The translations under genes and the position numbers were made by a program. The notes beneath the pieces are model-generated. The model worked only from the letters and a program-made list of their open reading frames with translations, searched no databases and was not told where the DNA came from. DNA of 44,430 nt from a virus: the IMG/VR virus record IMGVR_UViG_3300008221_000011, positions 1 through 44,430 of that record. One strand, written 5' to 3'. Every line of letters begins with the position of its first letter. Position 1 is the first letter of the stretch. Positions 36,806 to 43,268 of the stretch are shown in pieces.

Positions 36806-37287
36806 ATTGGTTTAATATTCTAAAAAACCTTAAAGGTAAAAGCAAAGCCACAGGCTCTACCTTAGATGCTTCAAAGATTAAAGTTAATATTGAAGACGGC
36901 CCTTGTAAGAAAAGATTAAAAGAACTTATTATTAGAGGTGCTACTTATAGCCAAACTGCTCGCGTTACTTCACTTTATGAGTATTTATCAGAAGAAACGG
37001 CTTGCCATATATTAGAACTAATAAAAAAATACGACCGAAATATTAAGAATAAAGTAGAAGATAAAAGGCGTGGAGAAGATAAAACTGAAGAATACACAAA
37101 AGACCATGAAATACATATATTTCATAGTTTCTTTAGCAACCTGCGGAGGGGGAAGAGGCACGAATTGTATAGCATACTGGTTTTTACGAAGTTGGAAACG
37201 CCTAATAGTGCAGTTGTTGACTTCGATTTAGTAATAGAATTAGATTTAAATTATGGTGGATATGAGAAATGGAGTTATGACTTATGA
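36802..37287 (+). CDS. W-tagged protein 7 (MNWFNILKN), paralogue C, 161 aa
   Basis: After the tag, ATGSTLDASKIKVNIEDGPC, then SEETACHILE as in paralogues A and B, and an end GGYEKWSYDL that matches KKWNDAL of B. ATGA overlap on both sides. The three copies differ most in the middle, where different domains seem to be present. Unknown family. Confidence 0.65.
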   Translation: MNWFNILKNLKGKSKATGSTLDASKIKVNIEDGPCKKRLKELIIRGATYSQTARVTSLYEYLSEETACHILELIKKYDRNIKNKVEDKRRGEDKTEEYTKDHEIHIFHSFFSNLRRGKRHELYSILVFTKLETPNSAVVDFDLVIELDLNYGGYEKWSYDL

Positions 37288-37454
37288 ATTGGTGGAATAT
37301 AATTAAAAACTGCTGTGATGCTTGCGGCAACTTGAATAAGGTGGCTGGCGGTGTAGCGTTTGGGGGTCACGGTAGTGACCCTTCAAGGTTCAACATTAAG
37401 TATGGAGGTGAGAAAGATGACGAAGACGAAGAAATCGACAATAACTCTAAGTAA
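37284..37454 (+). CDS. W-tagged small protein 8 (MNWWNIIKN), 56 aa
   Basis: Tag followed by CCDACGN, possibly a zinc-binding motif, then GGVAFGGHGSDPSRF and an acidic tail (EKDDEDEEIDNN). It overlaps the next gene by 38 bases in another frame. SD within the preceding gene; TTATGA overlap. Confidence 0.6.
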   Translation: MNWWNIIKNCCDACGNLNKVAGGVAFGGHGSDPSRFNIKYGGEKDDEDEEIDNNSK

Positions 37455-38499
37455 TGGAACTCAAGTTGAATTAAACGGTCAGTATGATTTTAAGAAATCA
37501 TATACTGATTGGATGACTACTTGTAAGGGAATCTCTAGTGCTGATATTTTAAGCGTAGGAAAAGAAGGAGAACCTAAACCTGCTAATTTATATTTACAAT
37601 TAGATGAGCATGTTACTGATAATTGGGTAAGACCAAACTCAACTAACAAAGGTAAGCAACAGGGTGCATTTAAACTTCTTGCAGCAATAAACGAATCAAT
37701 GACAACTAAAAAACTTTATACTGGTAAAGACTTAAAAGAGATTCAAAAATTCATTCGTAGAGTTTTAGTATTTAAGAAAGACAATTCATACAATCCTCAA
37801 AACATTTACTTTACTAGACCAACTAAGTTTACAGGTAGTGGTAAAGATTTAGAAATAATTGATGATAAGCCTATGGAAATTTACGGGCATTATGCTGATG
37901 ATTATTTCAAAGCAAAATATCCAGATAAAAAACAAGCACCTTCTTCTTGGTATAATAAGGCCAAAAATACTTCTAAGCCTCCTTTGTTTCAAGCACTCTT
38001 TGGTGGAACTTTAGTTACAACAGGCTTACTAGATGTATTGGTTGAAGCGGAAGCACAAATTAAAAATATGAAAATTACTCACCTTAGTTTCCAACCTGCT
38101 AGAATAAGTAACCTTGCAGGTATTCCTTCATTAAGAAAGGAAGTGCTACGAATACTTAAAAATAGAGGGTTGTTCAATAAAGGAACACCTAAATATAAGG
38201 AGATTGCTAGGATATTAGAAGATGTTTCTTTTGTTGTAGGTGATAAGAAAAATTCAAATGAAGTAGAAGATAGTGCTGATTTATCCGGATTGCCAAATGA
38301 GATTGAAACCTTCTCTTTTCAAAAATTAACTTCAAGCACAGTTGGAACTCTTTTAGCAACAGTAGTAGGAAAGGAACCAAAGAAGATTGGTGAATATTAT
38401 CTTAACATTAGAGGAAAGACAGTTGTTCCTGAAACTCCAAAAGTAAAAGAACCTTCCAAAGTTAAGAAGTCTTGGATAGAACAACTTTGGAGGGATTGA
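37417..38499 (+). CDS. unknown protein, 360 aa, probably virion-associated
   Basis: Start at MTKTKKSTITLSNG, SD GGAGGTGAG; an earlier ATG in frame lacks SD. Strand-rich first 40 residues, helical middle (EIQKFIRRVLVFKK), the hydrophobic segment LFQALFGGTLVTTGLLDVLV near residue 200 and a C-terminal strand. It lacks the N-terminal tag but ends KSWIEQLWRD, a distant match at its C-terminus. The DNA sits within the tagged-gene array, which suggests a shared process. No family recognised. Confidence 0.65.
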   Translation: MTKTKKSTITLSNGTQVELNGQYDFKKSYTDWMTTCKGISSADILSVGKEGEPKPANLYLQLDEHVTDNWVRPNSTNKGKQQGAFKLLAAINESMTTKKLYTGKDLKEIQKFIRRVLVFKKDNSYNPQNIYFTRPTKFTGSGKDLEIIDDKPMEIYGHYADDYFKAKYPDKKQAPSSWYNKAKNTSKPPLFQALFGGTLVTTGLLDVLVEAEAQIKNMKITHLSFQPARISNLAGIPSLRKEVLRILKNRGLFNKGTPKYKEIARILEDVSFVVGDKKNSNEVEDSADLSGLPNEIETFSFQKLTSSTVGTLLATVVGKEPKKIGEYYLNIRGKTVVPETPKVKEPSKVKKSWIEQLWRD

Positions 38500-38500
38500 T

Positions 38501-38812
38501 GTTTGGTTCAGTATTTTAAAGAGAAAGAAATTTAATTTTCAATTAGTCAAAGAAACGATTAGAAGAATTGTAAAAGAATTAGATGGTAAAGGAATCAACA
38601 CTAGAGACTTAGATGAAAAACTAATAACAACTTATACCGAAGTAGTTAAGGAAATAGGAACTAAAGAGGAAAAAGCAGGACTCAATAAATTAAAAGGCAA
38701 GCAAGAAAGTTTAAGAGCATATTCCAAATTACTAAGAAACTATGGTTATACTACAAAAGAACTAAGTGCAAATACTAGTGATTTAAAAACAACAATGTGG
38801 GTGAAAGAATGA
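38501..38812 (+). CDS. W-tagged protein 9 with start lost by a probable 1-base change, about 103 aa
   Basis: An open frame reading WFSILKRKKFNFQLVKETIR from 38504 to the TGA at 38812 has no normal start codon. An ATG at 38499-38501 overlaps the preceding TGA (TGATG) but is in another frame; one extra T in the TTT that follows would give MFWFSILKRKK, a perfect tag. The helical body (ETIRRIVKELD, DLDEKLITTYTEVVKEIG) and ATGA overlap with the next gene suggest it is real. Either a sequencing deletion in a homopolymer or a recent frameshift. Start given is nominal. Confidence 0.5.
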   Translation, partial: VWFSILKRKKFNFQLVKETIRRIVKELDGKGINTRDLDEKLITTYTEVVKEIGTKEEKAGLNKLKGKQESLRAYSKLLRNYGYTTKELSANTSDLKTTMWVKE

Positions 38813-39465
38813 TTACAAGAAAGAGATGCTCGTTTTGCCAACATGAAGGTAGAGAAGAACTTGAAGCGGCTATTGAACAAGGTGCGGCAAGTTGTGACGA
38901 TTTAGATTCAAGAAACGGGTGGAGAAGCGGAACTACTGCACAACACCAAAGAAACCACATGGGGGAATACACTAACAGTAGTAATCCTAAATGTAAGTTA
39001 TGCACCGACCCAATGCGTAAACATTATGAGGAAGCCCTTTCCAACGGTAATATATCAAGTGATGGTATTTCTCAAGCCTTAGACCTCACAAAAACACAGG
39101 TGCAACGGCACATGAAGCACCACTTAGCACCATTGGTGCAGCAATCCGCAGCCACCATGCTAGCGAAAAAGGAAGTTAATGAGATTGATTTACTTAGTGC
39201 GAATGTTCAACGCTTAGATGATAAACTCAACGAACTGTTCTTAGACATTGACTTAGAACCAAGACAGATTGATAGCCTTACTAAACTCGCAAAAGAAGTT
39301 CGAGAGTCATTAAAGTATCTACTTGAGTTCAAAGGCAAACTTGTTCACAAGAGACAAGATACAATTATTGTCGCACAGATGCAGGTTGTTCAAGAAGTGT
39401 TAGCACAGAACAATCCTGAGATTTGGCTTGATATTAAAAAGAAAATGCAGGAGAGATTACAATGA
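38809..39465 (+). CDS. small terminase-like zinc/HTH protein, 219 aa
   Basis: Start at MITRKRCSFC, in ATGA overlap. Two similar units each have C-x-x-C, then R-x-x-x-E-x-A-x-x-x-G, a helix-turn-helix and H-x-x-x-H: CSFCQHEGREELEAAIEQGA ... QHQRNHM and CKLCTDPMRKHYEEAL ... QRHMKHH. This duplicated C-C-H-H plus HTH layout is widespread in phage proteins called terminase small subunit. C-terminal half is helical (RLDDKLNELFLDIDLEPRQID). It would bind packaging sites; no large subunit is in the window. Confidence 0.6.
   Translation: MITRKRCSFCQHEGREELEAAIEQGAASCDDLDSRNGWRSGTTAQHQRNHMGEYTNSSNPKCKLCTDPMRKHYEEALSNGNISSDGISQALDLTKTQVQRHMKHHLAPLVQQSAATMLAKKEVNEIDLLSANVQRLDDKLNELFLDIDLEPRQIDSLTKLAKEVRESLKYLLEFKGKLVHKRQDTIIVAQMQVVQEVLAQNNPEIWLDIKKKMQERLQ
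39450..39465 (+). repeat. duplicated leader repeat, copy 1 (before protein 10)
   Basis: GGAGAGATTACAATGA, the SD plus start of a tagged gene, identical in four places; preceded by ATGC so the previous gene ends MQERLQ. Copies at 39766, 40208 and 40530, with a variant before 40014. Confidence 0.8.
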
Positions 39466-39761
39466 GTTGGGAAAATATATTAAAGAAAGATGATTGGTTT
39501 AATAATTACGGAGTTTTTCCGAGTAGCGAAGATTTTTTTGATATTTTTGACACCTACCAAATAATATTAGATAACGCACACATGAGACTTCTTATGAAAG
39601 ACAAACATGGGGTTTCTCTTTCCCTAATGCAAAAAGAAAAAACCAATAACCTACTAGATGAGGCCGAACAACAATTAGGAAAATTGAAACTATTAGATGA
39701 ACTTGATGGTTCAGAAGTTCAGTTTAAAGAAACTATGGATAAAATATATAGTTATCTTTGA
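39462..39761 (+). CDS. W-tagged small protein 10 (MSWENILKK), 99 aa
   Basis: Tag, then DDWFNNYGVF, a helix-rich acidic body (EDFFDIFDTYQIILDNAHMR, NLLDEAEQQLGKLKLLDEL). SD GGAGAGATT directly before ATG is shared with the genes at 39778, 40220 and 40542. No family recognised. Confidence 0.65.
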   Translation: MSWENILKKDDWFNNYGVFPSSEDFFDIFDTYQIILDNAHMRLLMKDKHGVSLSLMQKEKTNNLLDEAEQQLGKLKLLDELDGSEVQFKETMDKIYSYL

Positions 39762-39765
39762 TACA

Positions 39766-39781
39766 GGAGAGATTACAATGA
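39766..39781 (+). repeat. duplicated leader repeat, copy 2 (before protein 11)
   Basis: GGAGAGATTACAATGA, identical to copy 1. Here it follows a stop codon and a short ATACA gap, so the preceding gene is not extended by it. Confidence 0.8.
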
Positions 39782-40008
39782 GTTGGAAAGAAGAAATTAA
39801 GAAAGGTATTGCGGATAAAGAAGTGGCTCGACTCGGTGGCGATATGGATGCTATGCTCAAATATGCCATGCTTGAAATTTTACATTTGGTAGTCGGAGAT
39901 GACCAAGCAACATATGTAAAAGCATTGAAAAACCAAAGCCTCAAAGATTCTATTAAAGAAATTATCAATGAAACTAGACTACGAATTAACAAAAAATATA
40001 AAGAGTGA
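39778..40008 (+). CDS. W-tagged small protein 11 (MSWKEEIKK), 76 aa
   Basis: Tag is the most diverged (EE in place of D/S-I), followed by ADKEVARLGGDMDAMLKYAM and a helix KNQSLKDSIKEIINETRLRI. Start at 39778 is chosen for the GGAGAGATTACA leader and the tag; a longer frame begins inside the previous gene. Unknown function. Confidence 0.6.
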   Translation: MSWKEEIKKGIADKEVARLGGDMDAMLKYAMLEILHLVVGDDQATYVKALKNQSLKDSIKEIINETRLRINKKYKE

Positions 40009-40013
40009 TTACA

Positions 40014-40223
40014 ATGAATTGGCAAGATATATTGAAAAACAAAAATAATATGAATTTTATTACTCAACAAAGAAAGTATTTAGAAAGCACAACAGCATTA
40101 ACACAGGAACAAAAAGAAAAATTAGAAGATGCTCTTGATGCTATGCGACCTTTTGTCAATAGAGAAAACTTTCATGAAAAATACATTAAACCTTATTTGG
40201 AAATGCAGGAGAGATTACAATGA
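40014..40223 (+). CDS. W-tagged small protein 12 (MNWQDILKN), 69 aa
   Basis: Tag followed by Asn-rich NKNNMNFITQ, then helix TALTQEQKEKLEDALDAMR and the end PYLEMQERLQ, whose last residues are encoded by the GCAGGAGAGATTACAA leader of the next gene. The same MQERLQ end occurs in the 38809-39465 protein. Leader at 40001-40014 is GAGTGATTACA. Unknown function. Confidence 0.6.
   Translation: MNWQDILKNKNNMNFITQQRKYLESTTALTQEQKEKLEDALDAMRPFVNRENFHEKYIKPYLEMQERLQ
40208..40223 (+). repeat. duplicated leader repeat, copy 3 (before protein 13)
   Basis: GGAGAGATTACAATGA, identical; with the preceding ATGCA it again codes the MQERLQ end of the gene before. Confidence 0.8.
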
Positions 40224-40528
40224 ATTGGCAAGACATAGTAAAAGAAGATAGAACCGATGGTGCTAGATTTGTGCCTAGAGGTAAAAAATATGACGAAAGA
40301 CTCGACAATTTAATTTATTTTGTAAATCAAAATTTTCCAGAATTAAAAGAAAATATGATACAGTTTGAAAAAGAATGGGGCAGAATTGTTCAAGAAAATA
40401 CTGAAGAATATGAAAAAGATGGAAATAATAATAAAGCCATAAGGGAATTAATTGGATTATCAAATTTATTTACACGAAAGAACGGTGTAAGAGGGGCATA
40501 CCTCGATATAATTAATAGCATTGATTGA
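40220..40528 (+). CDS. W-tagged small protein 13 (MNWQDIVKE), 102 aa
   Basis: Tag, then basic residues (RFVPRGKKYDERLDNL) and helical body (KENMIQFEKEWGRIVQENTE, KAIRELIGLSNLFTRKNG). ATGA overlap at the start with the previous gene. No family recognised. Confidence 0.65.
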   Translation: MNWQDIVKEDRTDGARFVPRGKKYDERLDNLIYFVNQNFPELKENMIQFEKEWGRIVQENTEEYEKDGNNNKAIRELIGLSNLFTRKNGVRGAYLDIINSID

Positions 40529-40529
40529 A

Positions 40530-40545
40530 GGAGAGATTACAATGA
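40530..40545 (+). repeat. duplicated leader repeat, copy 4 (before protein 14)
   Basis: GGAGAGATTACAATGA, identical; preceded by a TGA stop and AA, so the repeat is free of coding constraint from upstream yet is conserved. Confidence 0.8.
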
Positions 40546-40859
40546 GTTGGAAAAGTATATTGAAAGCCTACAAAGACGGGCAAGTAAAAGAAGCATACTT
40601 AGAACTTGATAAATACATTAGGATTTCTTGCGGAATAGTTGGTGATGATTTCGGAGAACCCGATACTTTAACTACATTTGCAGGCAGATTAAAAACTTTA
40701 AAAGAAATTATGCTCGATGGTATGCGTGGCGACTATTATGCACAACTTAGTAAAATTGAAGACTATGCTGATGAATGGCCTAAGAACATGCAATCGCAAC
40801 TTAGCAAATTATCAAATAACTTATTTAAAATGTTAGATTGGAGGGATAAGAATTCATGA
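40542..40859 (+). CDS. W-tagged small protein 14 (MSWKSILKA), 105 aa
   Basis: Tag, then YKDGQVKEAYLELDKYI, a TPR-like helix pair, and LTTFAGRLKTLKEIMLDG; the end MLDWRDKNS overlaps the next gene. Start moved to 40542, with the GGAGAGATTACA leader directly upstream. Unknown function. Confidence 0.65.
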   Translation: MSWKSILKAYKDGQVKEAYLELDKYIRISCGIVGDDFGEPDTLTTFAGRLKTLKEIMLDGMRGDYYAQLSKIEDYADEWPKNMQSQLSKLSNNLFKMLDWRDKNS

Positions 40860-41146
40860 CTTGGCAAGATATATTAAAAACAGAAACTAGTAAGTTGGCT
40901 AACTTTAGGAGATTTCAATTCAAACTTAGTAAACAAATGAAAAAGTTTGGAAACCACAGTAAAGAAGCACAGGTTGTTTGGTCGGATTTTATGAAAACAA
41001 AACCTTCGGAAAAAGAACAAAAAGAATTTATTACTTTCTTTGATGAAGAACTTGAGAGAAACAAACCACCTCTCACTCCTAAACAGAAACAGATGAAGGT
41101 AATTGCAGCAAAGCAAAAAGCGGCTAGAGAAGCATTAGGTGAGTAA
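40856..41146 (+). CDS. W-tagged small protein 15 (MTWQDILKT), 96 aa
   Basis: Tag, then a basic helical body (FRRFQFKLSKQMKKFGNHSK) and the C-terminal SEKEQKEFITFFDEELERNK plus a Lys/Gln-rich tail (LTPKQKQMKVIAAKQKAAR). Lys-rich and DNA-condensing in appearance. ATGA overlap with protein 14; the SD is GGAGGGATAAG. Unknown function. Confidence 0.65.
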   Translation: MTWQDILKTETSKLANFRRFQFKLSKQMKKFGNHSKEAQVVWSDFMKTKPSEKEQKEFITFFDEELERNKPPLTPKQKQMKVIAAKQKAAREALGE

Positions 41147-41147
41147 T

Positions 41148-43268
41148 ATGAATTTTCCTACCGAGACTAACTTAAAAGGCCGTCAATTTTTTAAGTATTT
41201 GGCTAGTGACAATCCAGCCATGATGGAACATTTGTTAAATGCACCTATTGACAAAAAAACATCCAACACTAATAGTGGCAAAAAATTAGTAGAGTCTTTT
41301 AAAGGAATCAATAGTGAAGAAGAATTTGAAGAACATCTTGCAGAAAAATTTCCTAAGATATTTGAAGAGGTAATTGATAGCATTGAAGGTGCTGTGGAAC
41401 AATCTGCCAAATTAGACAAAATGTATGCCAATTTTCAATTAGTCAGAAAGAAACTACAAGAGACTTTCTCAAGACCAAAGGAACATCTAGGAATTCGTGA
41501 GATTATTCAAAGAATTATTATTGGAGAGGGGGTTGAAGCGGATAATATACAAGACTTATATGAATTTTTGATGAAAAAAGACAGACAACAACCAAAAATG
41601 AGTAAACTTTACGATAATTCCAAAAGAACAACCTTTATTAAAGAATTAAAGAAAGAATTAGGTCTTAATAATAGGACAACTTTAGTAAAATTAAAAAATA
41701 AATTAGAAAACTACTTTAGTGGTGAAACTAAACCTAGTGTTTCTAGTTTTTTGCGAAATGAAAATCCTAATTATCATTTTGCTTATGTTAAACTTAACTT
41801 TGTTATCCCAAAAGGGGGCGAAATAAACTTTAAGGCTAAGAGAAAAGAGGGTTGGTCGCAAGATAAGGAAGAAGTTTTAGAAAAAATCATTGAAGTCACT
41901 AAAGTAGTTGAGGAATTGGACAAAATTAAGAAAGAAGAGGTGTTTGAAATTGTATTTAAGGGTGATGATAGAGAAAAGCAACCTGCGACTGTAATGCCAG
42001 TGGTTGATTTCCCTATTTTTTATGAAATTATTGTTCAATCTGATTATGTTATGAGAAATGTTGTAAGACTAAAGAGGACTGATAAATCTTCTATGAATCT
42101 TGAGGCTATTACAGTTACTAAACCCGAACAAATAGAAAATTACTTAACAATTTTAGAAATGGCAAATCAAAAAGTGAAAGTGAAAGGAACCTCTTCAAAA
42201 ACAAGAGAACAAGTAGCCGAAAGCCTGATGTTTAGTCTAAATAATCAAAATATAAAAGGATTTATTAAAAATGTTTATAATAAAAAAGGTTCTCAGTATT
42301 TTATGCTTCCTTTATACAAACAATTTTTATCAAAGGGAACAATTTCAAATCCTATTGAAAAATCTATACAATTTATTAAACATAGTTCTGCTATTGATAG
42401 AAATTCGTATTTGCAAGATTATCTTGCCGATAAAAGCATTGAAGAAAGGAAAAAAGCAAAAGCCCGAATAAATAGCGGAGAGGGTGCGGAGTTTAAAAAC
42501 TTCACAAAGGACTATGAAAGCAAAGTTGTGGATGGAAAAATAAACGCATGGGACAAACGAGGCATTGAATTGTTACTTGAGTTAGATAAAATTAAACCAG
42601 AAGAATTAGAAAGGTTTAAGTCATCATTAGTGCCAATAGGTAATTTACGATATTCAAAAGAAGAAGAATACCAAGACTTATTAAATTCTATTTATGAAGA
42701 TGAAGAATTTCAAGATTCTTTAGAAGCATTAGGTTTACCTTTAACCACTGAACAAAAGCAAATGACAGCGACAGTAGAAGTGGATAAAAGCAACTATGAT
42801 ACTTCTTTAAAGCAAGCAATTGCTCAAACAATCAATTGGGTGAAAAGAGGAAACTCTACTATGAAGGAGTATCTAAAAACCTCGGATGGCACAGTAGCGG
42901 CTCGGAAAAAACCCTTAACTTTGATGAAGGTTATATATTTGAGTAATTTTATAGGAACCCGATATATAAGCGAAACAGAAAGTGAATTGCGTAGTGCGGT
43001 GGAAAAAATTGACTCCGCTATATCGGAGGGCTTAATACTCGATGACGCAACGACTGTTCAAGCGGTGGATTCTTTTGCTACTTCCCTTGAAAATGCAGCA
43101 GTAAAGTTTAATGAAAATTTCATTAAAGAATTAAATAAAAAACTCACAGAAATCGTTACTAATAAAGAAAAATATTATAATCTATATCACTCAAAGAAAG
43201 TTGTAGATGAATTAATTGACGGCGAATTACTAAAAGAAAAGGTAGGTGATGGACTTGGAGACAGTTAA
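41148..43268 (+). CDS. large unknown protein, 706 aa, untagged
   Basis: Start at MNFPTETNLKGRQFF (a GTG 9 bases earlier is possible, but GGTGAG then would lie in the gene). Helix-rich and charged throughout, with FVIPKGGEINFKAKRKEGWS, a strand-rich region (EVFEIVFKGDD, FPIFYEIIVQSDYVMRNVVR) and helices to the end. No catalytic motif, signal peptide or transmembrane segment is visible. It ends in a 20-base overlap with the next large gene. Given position after the small terminase-like gene it may be a virion protein, but no family is recognised. Confidence 0.7.
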   Translation: MNFPTETNLKGRQFFKYLASDNPAMMEHLLNAPIDKKTSNTNSGKKLVESFKGINSEEEFEEHLAEKFPKIFEEVIDSIEGAVEQSAKLDKMYANFQLVRKKLQETFSRPKEHLGIREIIQRIIIGEGVEADNIQDLYEFLMKKDRQQPKMSKLYDNSKRTTFIKELKKELGLNNRTTLVKLKNKLENYFSGETKPSVSSFLRNENPNYHFAYVKLNFVIPKGGEINFKAKRKEGWSQDKEEVLEKIIEVTKVVEELDKIKKEEVFEIVFKGDDREKQPATVMPVVDFPIFYEIIVQSDYVMRNVVRLKRTDKSSMNLEAITVTKPEQIENYLTILEMANQKVKVKGTSSKTREQVAESLMFSLNNQNIKGFIKNVYNKKGSQYFMLPLYKQFLSKGTISNPIEKSIQFIKHSSAIDRNSYLQDYLADKSIEERKKAKARINSGEGAEFKNFTKDYESKVVDGKINAWDKRGIELLLELDKIKPEELERFKSSLVPIGNLRYSKEEEYQDLLNSIYEDEEFQDSLEALGLPLTTEQKQMTATVEVDKSNYDTSLKQAIAQTINWVKRGNSTMKEYLKTSDGTVAARKKPLTLMKVIYLSNFIGTRYISETESELRSAVEKIDSAISEGLILDDATTVQAVDSFATSLENAAVKFNENFIKELNKKLTEIVTNKEKYYNLYHSKKVVDELIDGELLKEKVGDGLGDS

